DNA of 64,000 bases, from contig NZ_SLZQ01000003.1 in the NCBI RefSeq assembly GCF_004342585.1, forward strand, positions 310,001 to 374,000, read 5' to 3'. The position numbers and the translations under genes were made by a program. Shown in pieces: positions 21,396-29,430 of this stretch; the first letter of the stretch is position 1, and each line of letters begins with the position of its first letter. The notes below the pieces were generated by a model. It saw nothing but the letters and a program-made list of their open reading frames with translations. It had not been told where the DNA came from and did not search any database. Origin of the DNA: Paucimonas lemoignei. Its GTDB lineage: Bacteria > Pseudomonadota > Gammaproteobacteria > Burkholderiales > Burkholderiaceae_D.

Positions 21396-21542
21396 GAAGG
21401 CTTGCTGCTGGCCGATGGCGACTCCCGGTCAAGATGAATTGAGCAGCTGCTTTCTGCCTTATGGCAATGCCTATTCCGCGTTGTCGTTGAACTGTTCGAA
21501 CTGAGCTGCATAATTGCCATTCGCTTCCGCAAATCGCATATC

Positions 21543-22095
21543 GCTGCGAGGAAAGCATGAAATCTCACTACAGACGCTATATCAATCCGCCTTAATCACC
21601 AGCTGAGCACTAAACAAATCAAACATGCGCAGCAGTTTCAAGCGGATGTATTCCGTATTGTGGCCGAGCGCATAGCTGACCAGGTCTTGGTCTAAAAAAT
21701 AGCCAGCGCTGATTTGCTCTGCCGCCATCAGATCGAGACGGTGCGAACTACTGTCCGAAAGATCGGCGCCCAAATTCCACTCGGCATGGTGGAGCGCAAG
21801 ATTTTTTGCGACGGCAATTTCCGCCGCATGCGCAATGATGCCTTTTGCGCCGTGGCGCCTTTGCGTGTCGATTTCCTGATCTCTGGCGGCTCGGCGCCGA
21901 CGGCGCGAAATGTCGGTCATGAATACTTCTGCGTCGCTTTCGCCTGCTACGGTTGGGCGGTTGAAGCCGGCTTTCTTGGCTTGGTCGCGGGATTTTTCCG
22001 TGCCCCAGCCGGTCAACGCTACCAAGACCAGTCCCTCGAATCCAGGTTGGGCGCGCAAGCTGCGTGCAGTTTCGTAGCCATTCATGCCGGAAGTC
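21543..22095. repeat. Segmental duplicate (copy A) of the hybrid-kinase tail region
   Basis: This stretch is a diverged copy of 44913-45537. It covers the end of the receiver domain of the kinase at 45316-46884 plus the small reading frame after it. Long exact blocks are shared, for example around 21607-21660 and 22010-22090. Copy A lacks 77 bases (corresponding to 45328-45404), removed between two GGTCGA repeats that are still present in copy B. Confidence 0.9.
21582..22085 (-). pseudogene. Broken kinase-tail/unknown-ORF fusion (paralogue fragment)
   Basis: The 167-residue open frame starts with the last part of a receiver domain (MNGYETARSLRAQPGF, LVLVALTGWGTEKSRDQAKK, the Thr and Lys positions of a response regulator) without its phosphorylated Asp. 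It then shifts, through a 77-base deletion, into the upstream leader and body of the small frame equivalent to 44963-45289. It ends RMFDLFSAQLVIKAD. No kinase part and no sensible promoter are present, so it is most likely a fragment left by duplication, although the frame is fully open. Confidence 0.75.
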
Positions 22096-22104
22096 CTTCA
22101 AAAT

Positions 22105-22134
22105 CATGATATGCACCGTCATGATATGCACCGT
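22105..22134. repeat. Tandem 15-base direct repeat
   Basis: CATGATATGCACCGT occurs twice head to tail, exactly at the right border of duplicate copy A. It may mark the recombination junction. Confidence 0.85.
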
Positions 22135-22330
22135 CGAGCACTAGAAGGAAGCGGTAATGGTCGCGGAATTTCTGTTTGGGGATAACCAGCCTATATGAAA
22201 CAACTTGGGGTGATGTAGAAGTTGGCAGGATTTCTGCGCTCTAACCCATCGTCCGGGTTTCGTTTGAGATTTGAGGAAAACAGCATAAGCCTTTCCACCA
22301 AGTCGATTGAATTCTTCTAAGGAAGCAGAC

Positions 22331-22841
22331 ATGGCGCCTCAACGTGTACTGATTACTGCAGGCGCCTCCGGAATTGGCCTGGAGATTGCGCGCGCTTTCG
22401 CTGCGAACGGCGCCGATGTCTGTGTCTGCGACATCAATGCGGAGGCATTAAAAACCGCAGCGCAAGACATATCCGGCCTCAAGACCATCGTCTGCGACAT
22501 ATCGAAGCGGCAGGTAGCATCGTCATCATGTCGTCGGTCGGCGGGCGCTTCGGCTATCCGAATCGCAGCGCGAACTGGGCCAGTACAACATCCGTTGCAA
22601 TGCTGTTGCTCCGGGTGCGGTAGGCGGTGATCGCATCGAACGTGTGTTGCAGGGACGCGCTGAAGCAGAACATAAGACGCTGGAAGAAGAACGGGTGGCC
22701 GCAATGAGCGTCCAATCCCTCAAGCGTTTCGTTAATCCGAAGGATATTGCCGCGTTGATTTTGTTTATGACGTCGGATGCGGGAAAGTCGATTTCCGGGC
22801 AAGTCTTGCCCATCGACAACGATGCACAAACTTCTTCCTGA
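22331..22841 (+). pseudogene. Short-chain dehydrogenase/reductase with internal deletions
   Basis: The 5' part encodes an intact SDR N-terminus: VLITAGASGIGLEIARAF with the cofactor-binding glycines, then CVCDINAEAL. After SGLKTIVCDIS the frame breaks. Reading a second frame gives AGSIVIMSSVGGRFGYPNRS, the conserved strand with the catalytic Ser, followed by another break and then LGQYNIRCNAVAPGAV. The C-terminal part (KRFVNPKDIAALILFMTSDA) is intact. The segment with the YxxxK catalytic motif is missing, so at least two deletions have inactivated it. The original was a 3-oxoacyl/3-hydroxybutyrate-type SDR. Confidence 0.85.
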
Positions 22842-22876
22842 CGATCCTGAACAAGTGTGAATCCAGGAGAGTCATC

Positions 22877-23093
22877 ATGACAAAGACGTTACGCGATAAA
22901 CTTAGCAGCACCTGGAAACTGGTTTCCTATCGTGTCGCTGTTCCCGAACTGGCTGGGGTGGTCCCAGGCACGCTTGGTGACGATCGACGGCGATACGCCA
23001 CATCTGCGTTCTGCGGTACCGATCCAGTGAGGTGGGAAACAAACTATGTCGCACCTCTCGTGGTGGCGGGCCGAAACAGGTTTCTTGTCATGA
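22877..23093 (+). pseudogene. Lipocalin-like domain protein, degenerate
   Basis: The start MTKTLRDKLSSTWKLVSYRV fits the lipocalin-like family opening (LxGTWxLVSY). After about residue 21 the family sequence resumes only in another frame, as SLFPNWLGWSQARLVTIDGD, followed by a stop at 23028-23030 and then GGKQTMSHLSWWRAE, which resembles the usual C-terminal strand. A deletion of the middle of the domain, a frameshift and an in-frame stop are therefore all present. It sits between the SDR pseudogene and the amidohydrolase, perhaps once one operon. Confidence 0.7.
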
Positions 23094-23147
23094 TTGGAAA
23101 GATTTCACTCTCGAACTACAGCGGGTCGCCATCCAAGGAGTTCAAGC

Positions 23148-24452
23148 ATGAATACGCAACCGGCGCGTGCCGTCGATCAAGCGCTAACAAATTTGAAAAA
23201 CCTGCTGCCGCAGCTGGAAGCGCTGTACGCTGATATTCACTCGCATCCTGAGTTATCGATGCAGGAAACCCGCACTGCTGGCCAAGCGGCGGAGCACTTA
23301 CGCGCGGCTGGGTACGACGTGACAACCGGGGTCGGCAAGACCGGTGTTGTGGGCTTGCTGCGAAACGGCGATGGACCAACGGTCATGCTCCGCGCCGACA
23401 TGGATGCGCTGCCGGTAGAAGAAATGACCGGCCTTCCCTACGCCAGCAAAGTTAAGGCCACAGATCGGGAAGGCAAGACGGTTCCCGTTATGCACGCTTG
23501 CGGCCATGACATGCACGTGACTTGGCTTGCCGGCGCCAGTACCTTGCTGGCACAGGCGCGCCAGGCATGGAGCGGAACGCTGATGGCGGTATTTCAGCCT
23601 GCTGAGGAGACGGCTGAAGGCGCGCGGGCCATGATCGACGACGGGCTTTTTCAGCGCTTTCCCAAGCCCGATGTCGTGCTCGGTCAGCACGTCATGGTTG
23701 GCTCGGCGGGCGACGTTGCCGGCCGTACCGGCACCATCACCTCCGCTGCCGACAGCCTGCAGATCCGCCTGTTCGGACGGGGCGCGCATGGATCGATGCC
23801 CCAGGCCAGCATCGACCCGGTGGTGATGGCTGCTGCAACGGTAATGCGGCTGCAAACCATCGTCTCGCGCGAGATCTCACCCAATGAAGCCGCTGTGGTC
23901 ACCATCGGCTCGCTGCAGGCCGGAACCAAGGAGAACGTGATACCTGACGAGGCCGTCATCAAGCTGAACGTGCGCAGCTATGATCCGGGCGTGCGCAAGC
24001 GCGTGCTCGCCGCCATCGAGCGGATCGTCAACGCCGAGTCTGCCGCCTCTGGCGCGCCCAAGCCCCCGGAGGTTACTACACTCGACAGCTACCCTTTGGG
24101 CGTCAACAATGCAGATGCGAGCCAGCGCGTGGCCGATGCGTTCCGCCGGCATTTTTCTGCCGAACGGGTGAGGGAAACCGGGCCGACCTCGGCCAGCGAG
24201 GATTTCGGCTCGTTCGGTGCTGAGTGGCATGTGCCCTCGGTGTTCTGGTTCGTCGGCGGCATCGATCCCGACGTCTATGAAAAGGCCAAGGCGGCAGGCG
24301 AAGTCAACAAGATCCCGAGCAACCATAGTCCATTCTTTGCGCCGGTGCTGCACCCTACCCTGGAAACAGGCGTGGAAACGATGGTAGTCGGCGCTTTGGC
24401 CTGGCTTTCCAAAGATGAATCTGCCATGCCAGGCGGACAATCGGCGGCATAA
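23148..24452 (+). CDS. M20-family metallo-amidohydrolase (hippurate hydrolase-like)
   Basis: The 434-residue protein is a peptidase-M20 amidohydrolase. Metal-binding residues are visible in HACGHDMHVTWLAG and QPAEETAEGARAM; the dimerisation domain begins near SLQIRLFGRGAHGSMPQ, and the last metal ligand is in NHSPFFAP. Relatives cleave N-acyl amino acids such as hippurate, N-acetyl amino acids or indole-acetyl conjugates. The ATG at 23148 has AAGGAG 7 bases upstream, which settles the start over longer alternatives. It is followed at once by the TRIC-type gene. Confidence 0.9.
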   Translation: MNTQPARAVDQALTNLKNLLPQLEALYADIHSHPELSMQETRTAGQAAEHLRAAGYDVTTGVGKTGVVGLLRNGDGPTVMLRADMDALPVEEMTGLPYASKVKATDREGKTVPVMHACGHDMHVTWLAGASTLLAQARQAWSGTLMAVFQPAEETAEGARAMIDDGLFQRFPKPDVVLGQHVMVGSAGDVAGRTGTITSAADSLQIRLFGRGAHGSMPQASIDPVVMAAATVMRLQTIVSREISPNEAAVVTIGSLQAGTKENVIPDEAVIKLNVRSYDPGVRKRVLAAIERIVNAESAASGAPKPPEVTTLDSYPLGVNNADASQRVADAFRRHFSAERVRETGPTSASEDFGSFGAEWHVPSVFWFVGGIDPDVYEKAKAAGEVNKIPSNHSPFFAPVLHPTLETGVETMVVGALAWLSKDESAMPGGQSAA

Positions 24453-25097
24453 GTGTTAAACACCCACGGGTTGGACGTCAGCGCGGCGATAAAAACGCTC
24501 GTGCTGATTCTCGATTTGGTCGGAACTTTTGTCTTTGCGCTCAGCGGTGCGTTGGCGGGCGCCAAGCACCGGCTCGATTTTTTCGGAATCATGGTGTTAT
24601 CGTTCGCTGCCGGAAATTTCGGTGGCATTACCCGCGACCTGCTGATCGGTGCGGTTCCGCCAGCCGCAATCACCGACTGGCGTTACCTGGCAGTCTCGAT
24701 CCTTGCCGGCGTTCTCACTTTTTTCTGGCATCCGGCGATTGAGCGGCTACGCAGTGCCGTGCTCGTGTTCGACGCTGCAGGGCTGGCCCTGTTCGCCGTC
24801 GCCGGCACGCAGAAGGCGCTGGCTTTCGGCTTGAATCCTGCCATGGCAGCATTGCTTGGCATGCTAACTGGGATCGGTGGTGGGATGATGCGTGATGTGC
24901 TATTGACTGAGATTCCCGCCGTCCTGCGTGCAGAGATTTATGCGCTTGCCGCCTTGGCTGGAGCGACTGTGGTGGTGATTGGACAATTGCTGCTGCTGCC
25001 ATCCGCCATCATGGCGATTATCGGCGCAGTTCTCTGCTTCGCAATACGCATGCTGGCCATCCGCCGTAGTTGGAATTTACCGGCACCTCCCGACTAA
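24453..25097 (+). CDS. TRIC-type / YadS (UPF0126) membrane protein
   Basis: The 214-residue protein has two UPF0126 repeats: LVGTFVFALSGALAGAKHRLD with GNFGGITRDLLIG, and the second DAAGLALFAVAGTQKALAFG with GIGGGMMRDVLL. Bacterial relatives of the trimeric intracellular cation (TRIC) channels have this two-fold repeat with about seven helices. A monovalent cation channel or transporter role is likely, but glycine transport has also been proposed for some members. The GTG start directly follows the amidohydrolase stop, implying translational coupling. Confidence 0.85.
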   Translation: MLNTHGLDVSAAIKTLVLILDLVGTFVFALSGALAGAKHRLDFFGIMVLSFAAGNFGGITRDLLIGAVPPAAITDWRYLAVSILAGVLTFFWHPAIERLRSAVLVFDAAGLALFAVAGTQKALAFGLNPAMAALLGMLTGIGGGMMRDVLLTEIPAVLRAEIYALAALAGATVVVIGQLLLLPSAIMAIIGAVLCFAIRMLAIRRSWNLPAPPD

Positions 25098-25154
25098 ACA
25101 ACGCCGCATCTTAAAGGGCTACTTAGCCACATGAGCCAAATGTCGCCTTCTGGC

Positions 25155-25594
25155 CTTGGATTTAACTGGTCGATGTAACACATTAAACTCTGCGCAAGCA
25201 GGAGGAGTGTTGCGAACGACGCAAAGATCCAGGATTTATTACTCTGAAACGCAGAAGGCAATGATGTGGGAGCGCTGGAAGAAAGGTGAATCCCTCCAAC
25301 AGATTGTCCAACTGTTCGACCGGAAGCACTCATCCGTCCAGCGGATTCTGGCGGAGACAAGCGACATACGTCCCGCAGAGCGACGCCGCTCTCCATTGGC
25401 ATCGACCCTGGCGGAGCGCGAAGAGATATCGTTAAGGCTGTATTTCCCAAAGGGGATCGATATATCGGCATACTCGCAAGCCCAGCTCAATGCGGTGGCA
25501 AGAAAACTCAATGAGCGGCCCAGGAAAACCTTACACTACCAAACGCCGGCTGAACGATTCAGTCAACTTGTTGCGTCGACCGGTTGAATCCAAG
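25155..25594 (+). mobile_element. Internally deleted IS30-family element
   Basis: A 440-base element bounded by inverted repeats: CTTGGATTTAACTGGTCGAT at 25155-25174 and its imperfect complement (3 mismatches in 20) at 25575-25594. Weaker pairing continues further inward. Inside is one reading frame that joins the N-terminal and C-terminal ends of an IS30 transposase. No clear target duplication is seen. Such a small derivative could be moved only by a full-length IS30 elsewhere in the genome. Confidence 0.85.
25207..25587 (+). pseudogene. IS30-family transposase, internally deleted
   Basis: From a GTG at 25207 the frame encodes about 126 residues instead of the usual 320-340. The first 75 are the IS30 N-terminal DNA-binding part (YYSETQKAMMWERWKKGESL and RKHSSVQRIL). 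After AEREEISLR it jumps to the C-terminus RLYFPKGIDISAYSQAQLN and the typical LNERPRKTLHYQTPAERF. The missing middle contains most of the DDE catalytic core, so the protein cannot transpose. The frame is nevertheless kept open through the junction. Confidence 0.88.
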
Positions 25595-26000
25595 ACCGAT
25601 GGCGGACGTTATGGATAGTCCGTTCCGCAGTCGCGGTCGATCCTACGCTTCGAGCAAACGGCGCGATAAAGAAGCTGTTCGCCACTGGCGAAATATGAGC
25701 ATGTACCTGCAAGCCCAGACTAAAGGCCGAGAGAACGTATTCTCGGCTTGTCGACTAAGGGTTGCCCAGGCAATCCGGGATTATGGGTGACATGACCGAA
25801 ATGCGGCGCCAAAGGATTCAGCTACTTTTTACAGCCAATGGCTCCCACGGATGAACGCGATCTTTCGACACTACTCACCTTCCGCATTGTCCCAGATCCG
25901 CCATTACGAAAAATCAAATACAGGCGGCAATGGACTGAACGATTTAATTTATTTTGCGCTCCTTATTTATGTAATTCTCAACTTCTCATGGAGCCCTCAC
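25595..26000. other. Intergenic region between the IS30 remnant and csbD
   Basis: No convincing gene in about 400 bases. It holds a hairpin with 7-bp arms (GCCGAGA 25726-25732 and TCTCGGC 25741-25747) without a clear T run. The part from about 25900 is AT-rich and likely carries the csbD promoter. Confidence 0.5.
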
Positions 26001-26177
26001 ATGAATCGCGATCAAGTCAAAGGAACGGCAAAAGACGTTGCAGGCAAAGTCCAGGAACAAGCCGGCAAGCTTGTCGACAGCAAAACACAGCAAGCAAAAG
26101 GTTTGGAGAAACAGGCGGAAGGAAAGACCCAGAAAGCCTTTGGCGACGCCAAAGATATGATCAAGAAGTCGCATTGA
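26001..26177 (+). CDS. CsbD-family stress protein
   Basis: The 58-residue hydrophilic protein begins MNRDQVKGTAKDVAGKVQEQ, the CsbD signature, and is rich in Lys, Gln and Ala, with helical repeats. CsbD-like proteins accumulate under general stress and are probably intrinsically disordered; their mechanism is not known. I choose the ATG at 26001 (GGAG 7 bases upstream) rather than the longer upstream frame. A 25-codon membrane peptide gene follows. Confidence 0.9.
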   Translation: MNRDQVKGTAKDVAGKVQEQAGKLVDSKTQQAKGLEKQAEGKTQKAFGDAKDMIKKSH

Positions 26178-26259
26178 TACGGTGCGCCATTAATGCCATT
26201 AATGGCAAGCGGGCAGACAATTGCCAGCTTTTCCTACTTACATTCCGGAGGAGGTAAAA

Positions 26260-26337
26260 ATGGGTAAATATTTTCTGGCCTGGTTGCTAGGCGTCCCGGC
26301 AATCGTGCTCGTGCTTCTTTATTTCTTCTTGCATTAA
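26260..26337 (+). CDS. 25-residue single-span membrane peptide
   Basis: A tiny reading frame encoding MGKYFLAWLLGVPAIVLVLL followed by YFFLH. It is preceded by an exceptionally strong ribosome-binding site (GGAGGAGG at about 26247-26254, 5-6 bases from the ATG). The product would be a single membrane helix with a short positively charged N-terminus. It starts 82 bases after csbD and may share its transcript. I do not know a function; the strong translation signal and clean hydrophobic profile are the reasons for calling it. Confidence 0.7.
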   Translation: MGKYFLAWLLGVPAIVLVLLYFFLH

Positions 26338-26500
26338 GCCGGTTGTCTTTCCCCATACGCTGAATCAGCGGTGAATATAGGGCGGCTCGGATTCTTCGTG
26401 GGCCTTCGATAGCGATCGATAAAACTGACGCAAGGATTGGCAGACAGGTAAACCATTTGAATCCAACACCCTTCACGCTAATGCATGCAGGGATGCCTCA

Positions 26501-27220
26501 TCAAGCCGGGCTGCCGGCCTCTTGGTCCACGCCCAGGTGACGCAACAGTTCGCTCTTGATCTGCTCAATCCGCACGTCTGACGAGCGCCGCGGACGGGGC
26601 AAATCGATGGGGATATCGACCGCGATCCGGCCGTTGTCCAGCACCAACACCCGGTCCGCCAGGAGTGCGGCCTCATCGACATCATGCGTGACCAGCAAGA
26701 CACTGGGCTTGTGGTGTTCCCACAGCTTCAGCACCAGCGAATGCATACTGCGCCGGGTCAGGGCATCCAGCGCGCCGAAGGGTTCGTCGAGCAGCAACAA
26801 TTCCGGTTCGCTGGCCAGCGCGCGCGCCAGCGATACCCGTTGCGCCTGCCCGCCGGACAAGGTCAGCGGCCAAGCGTCGGCCTTGGATTCCAGCCCGACT
26901 TCCGCCAGCGCTGCAGTAGCGGTTTTGCGTCCATCGTCGACCTTCAGGTTAAGGATGACATTGCGCCACACTTTGAGCCACGGGAAAAGACGCGATTCCT
27001 GGAAGGCCACCCCGACATTTTCCGGCACCGCCATCTGGTTGGCGACATAGCCGTCATCCAGACCGGCAAGGATGCGCAGCAGCGTCGACTTGCCGGAGCC
27101 GCTGTGGCCAAGCAGGGCGACGAATTGTCCCTGAGGGATCGTCAGGTCAATGTCGTGCAGGACTGTGAGGCCCGTGTCGAATGAGCGGGATAGCTTCTGT
27201 ATTTTCAAGGGGCGCGTCAT
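26501..27220 (-). CDS. ssuB: Sulfonate ABC transporter ATP-binding protein
   Basis: The 239-residue ATPase has Walker A LLGHSGSGKSTLLRILAG, the Q-loop in AFQESRLFPW, the signature LSGGQAQRVSLARALA, and Walker [17 protein letters not shown], followed by the switch His in LLVTHDVDEA. It matches SsuB-type ATPases of alkanesulfonate importers. It is the last gene of the five-gene ssu-like operon and follows ssuA by 10 bases. Confidence 0.9.
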   Translation of the reverse strand: MTRPLKIQKLSRSFDTGLTVLHDIDLTIPQGQFVALLGHSGSGKSTLLRILAGLDDGYVANQMAVPENVGVAFQESRLFPWLKVWRNVILNLKVDDGRKTATAALAEVGLESKADAWPLTLSGGQAQRVSLARALASEPELLLLDEPFGALDALTRRSMHSLVLKLWEHHKPSVLLVTHDVDEAALLADRVLVLDNGRIAVDIPIDLPRPRRSSDVRIEQIKSELLRHLGVDQEAGSPA

Positions 27221-27230
27221 GGCTGGATGG

Positions 27231-28205
27231 CTACTGCTTTGCTTGCGGATTCAGGACATTGACAGTCAAGCCCCTGACATCGATCTTTTGTGGCGTCAGG
27301 CCTTGCGACACATAGAAGGTGGCGACTTCATCCAGTTCCTTCAGAAAGGCATCGTCGGCCGGTGCCAGCGCCTGGGGTTGCACCTTGCGCAGGATCGCGG
27401 CGACATCTTTCGGCATGCCTTCCTTGATGTTCAGGGCGGCGATCAGCGAAGGGTCATTCTTGATCGCCTGGGCTTCCACCGCCAGCGCGTCATAGACCGC
27501 TTTGAGGAGCTTGGGATTGCGTTGTGCGAAGTCACGCGTCGTGACGTGGACAATGCGGTTCAGCGAACCGATGTCGCCGGCCCAGGCGATGACTTTAGCG
27601 CCAGGCACGGCCTGGCCGGCGGCGAAGAATTGCTCCCAGACTGCCCAGGCATCGACGTGACCTTGCGCGAACGCGGTGGCGCCTTCGGTCGGGCCGAGAT
27701 ACACCGGCGTCACCTTGTCATAGGAAATATTATGGCGGGCCAGCGCCAAGCGCAGCAGGTATTCGCCCGTGCCGCCCTTATTGACCGCGATTTTTTTGCC
27801 CACCAGGTCGGGGATGCTTTTGATCCCGCTGGCGCCATTGGCAACGATACCTTGCGTCTTGCCGTCGTCTTTTTCGACCGCGAAGATGACCAGGTCCTTG
27901 TTATTCGCGGCGGCTGTCAGGAAGGAGGTGACGCTGCCGGACCCGATGTCGGCGCTGCCGCCCCGCAGGACTTCCGCCGTCGGCGCATAGGCAGGCATGG
28001 ACGCTTTCCAGTCGATCTTGCCGCCAATGGTTTTCAAGTGTTTGTCGGCTTGCCCGCTTTGCCTTGCCAGTGTCAACAGGTTGGTCGCTTGCAGCGGGGC
28101 GATGCGTACCGTGCCGTCAGCCGAATTTTGGGCATGCGCGACGACGTTGCCAAAGCCAAGCAACAAGCTTAGGCTGGCGCTGATGATGAATGTTCTGCGT
28201 TTCAT
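27231..28205 (-). CDS. ssuA: Aliphatic sulfonate ABC transporter periplasmic binding protein
   Basis: The 324-residue protein has a signal peptide (MKRRTFIISASLSLLLGFGN, cut after AHA) and an SsuA-type two-lobe body: LLTLARQSGQADKHLKTIGG, DIGSGSVTSFL and YLGPTEGATAFAQGHVDAWA. It should capture alkanesulfonates in the periplasm and deliver them to the permease encoded upstream in the same operon. It lies between ssuD and ssuB. Confidence 0.88.
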   Translation of the reverse strand: MKRRTFIISASLSLLLGFGNVVAHAQNSADGTVRIAPLQATNLLTLARQSGQADKHLKTIGGKIDWKASMPAYAPTAEVLRGGSADIGSGSVTSFLTAAANNKDLVIFAVEKDDGKTQGIVANGASGIKSIPDLVGKKIAVNKGGTGEYLLRLALARHNISYDKVTPVYLGPTEGATAFAQGHVDAWAVWEQFFAAGQAVPGAKVIAWAGDIGSLNRIVHVTTRDFAQRNPKLLKAVYDALAVEAQAIKNDPSLIAALNIKEGMPKDVAAILRKVQPQALAPADDAFLKELDEVATFYVSQGLTPQKIDVRGLTVNVLNPQAKQ

Positions 28206-28240
28206 GTGGTTGGTCTTTCAGAGTTGCTTTCAATGTGTGA

Positions 28241-29365
28241 TTATTTTTTCCACGCGGTGTCGCGTTCCTTGGTCCACGCCGACTTGATGCTCTGGTCCTG
28301 TTTGCGTTCAACCGGAAGATGCGGCAGCACCAGTTCGCCGAAGCGATACGCCTCCTCCAGCAAAGGCATTCCCGATACGATCAGCACGTCTGCGCCGGCG
28401 TCGCGATATTCCTGAATCTTTGCCAGCACCTGTTTGGTGCTGCCGACCAGTGCGGTGCCCGGACCGTGCCTCACCAGGCCGATGCCGGCCCAGAGATTGG
28501 GCTCGATTTCCAGTTCGCGCAGATCGGCTGGTTTCCTGCCGCCGGCATGCAGCGCCGACATGCGCTGCTGCCCGACCGAGTCGATGCCGCGCACATAGGC
28601 CTGGGCTCCCTCGATGGATTTCTCATCCATGTGGTCATACAGATCCTGGGCGGCGGCCCAGGCGGCTTCCTCGGTTTCGCGCACAATGACATACAGGCGC
28701 ACGCCGAACCGGATCTGGTCGGCACGGCCATATTCACGCGCCAAGGCGCGCACTTCCTTCACCTTCGCCGCGAACTGCGCCGGGGTCTCGCCCCAGGACA
28801 GATAGGTGTCGATATGCTTTGCCGCGACCTGATGGGCCGCCGGCGACGATCCCCCGAACCACAAGGGCGGGCGCGGCAGTTGCTGCGGCGGCAGCGGCAC
28901 GCCTGCGTCCACCACATGGACGTACTTGCCTTTAAAGGTCACCGTTTCGCCGCGCAACAAGCGGTTGAGCACGGTGAGATATTCGTCGGTGAAGGCATAG
29001 CGTTCATCGTGGTTGAGGTGCACGCCATACTGCGCCATCAGGGTGGCGTCGCCATTGACGATGTTCACCCGCAAGCGCCCCCGCGAAAACTGGTCGAAGG
29101 TGGTGATCATCTTTGCCAGCAGGGTCGGCGACAGGAACTGCGGATGCGCCGCGATCAGATGCTGGAAATTATCGGTGAACGGGATCAGCGAGGAACCTTG
29201 CACCCAGGCGTCATGGGATCCGGTCGCCAGCAAGGCGCCGGTGAATCCGAGATGGTCAACCGCGCGGGCGAGTTGCTGAAAATAGGGATAGGTCAGCTGG
29301 CGGGCGCCATCGGGCCGCCAGGGATAGTGGCCGTCAGGGCCGGTAAGGTACCAAAGTACTTCCAT
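28241..29365 (-). CDS. ssuD: FMNH2-dependent alkanesulfonate monooxygenase
   Basis: The 374-residue enzyme closely parallels E. coli SsuD: TLDRLSNGR is here TFDQFSRGR, and YPPLYFGGSS is PRPPLWFGGSS. Further shared blocks are DSVGQQRM and EPNLWAGIGLVRHGPGTALV. SsuD uses FMNH2 and oxygen to split alkanesulfonates into aldehyde and sulfite in the cytoplasm. No ssuE flavin reductase is in the operon; the flavin reductase-like gene at 41499 or another one may supply FMNH2. The cysteine and arginine residues of the active site cannot be assigned with certainty here. Confidence 0.9.
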   Translation of the reverse strand: MEVLWYLTGPDGHYPWRPDGARQLTYPYFQQLARAVDHLGFTGALLATGSHDAWVQGSSLIPFTDNFQHLIAAHPQFLSPTLLAKMITTFDQFSRGRLRVNIVNGDATLMAQYGVHLNHDERYAFTDEYLTVLNRLLRGETVTFKGKYVHVVDAGVPLPPQQLPRPPLWFGGSSPAAHQVAAKHIDTYLSWGETPAQFAAKVKEVRALAREYGRADQIRFGVRLYVIVRETEEAAWAAAQDLYDHMDEKSIEGAQAYVRGIDSVGQQRMSALHAGGRKPADLRELEIEPNLWAGIGLVRHGPGTALVGSTKQVLAKIQEYRDAGADVLIVSGMPLLEEAYRFGELVLPHLPVERKQDQSIKSAWTKERDTAWKK

Positions 29366-29430
29366 GATTACGTTCTTTGAAAAGTGCTAAAAAAAAGTGT
29401 CCGATTGCAAAGGAATGGCGACAGCCTGAA

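Noticed and set aside
27150-28172. A 340-codon plus-strand frame over ssuA
   Set aside because: Antisense shadow of a binding-protein gene with a clear signal peptide.
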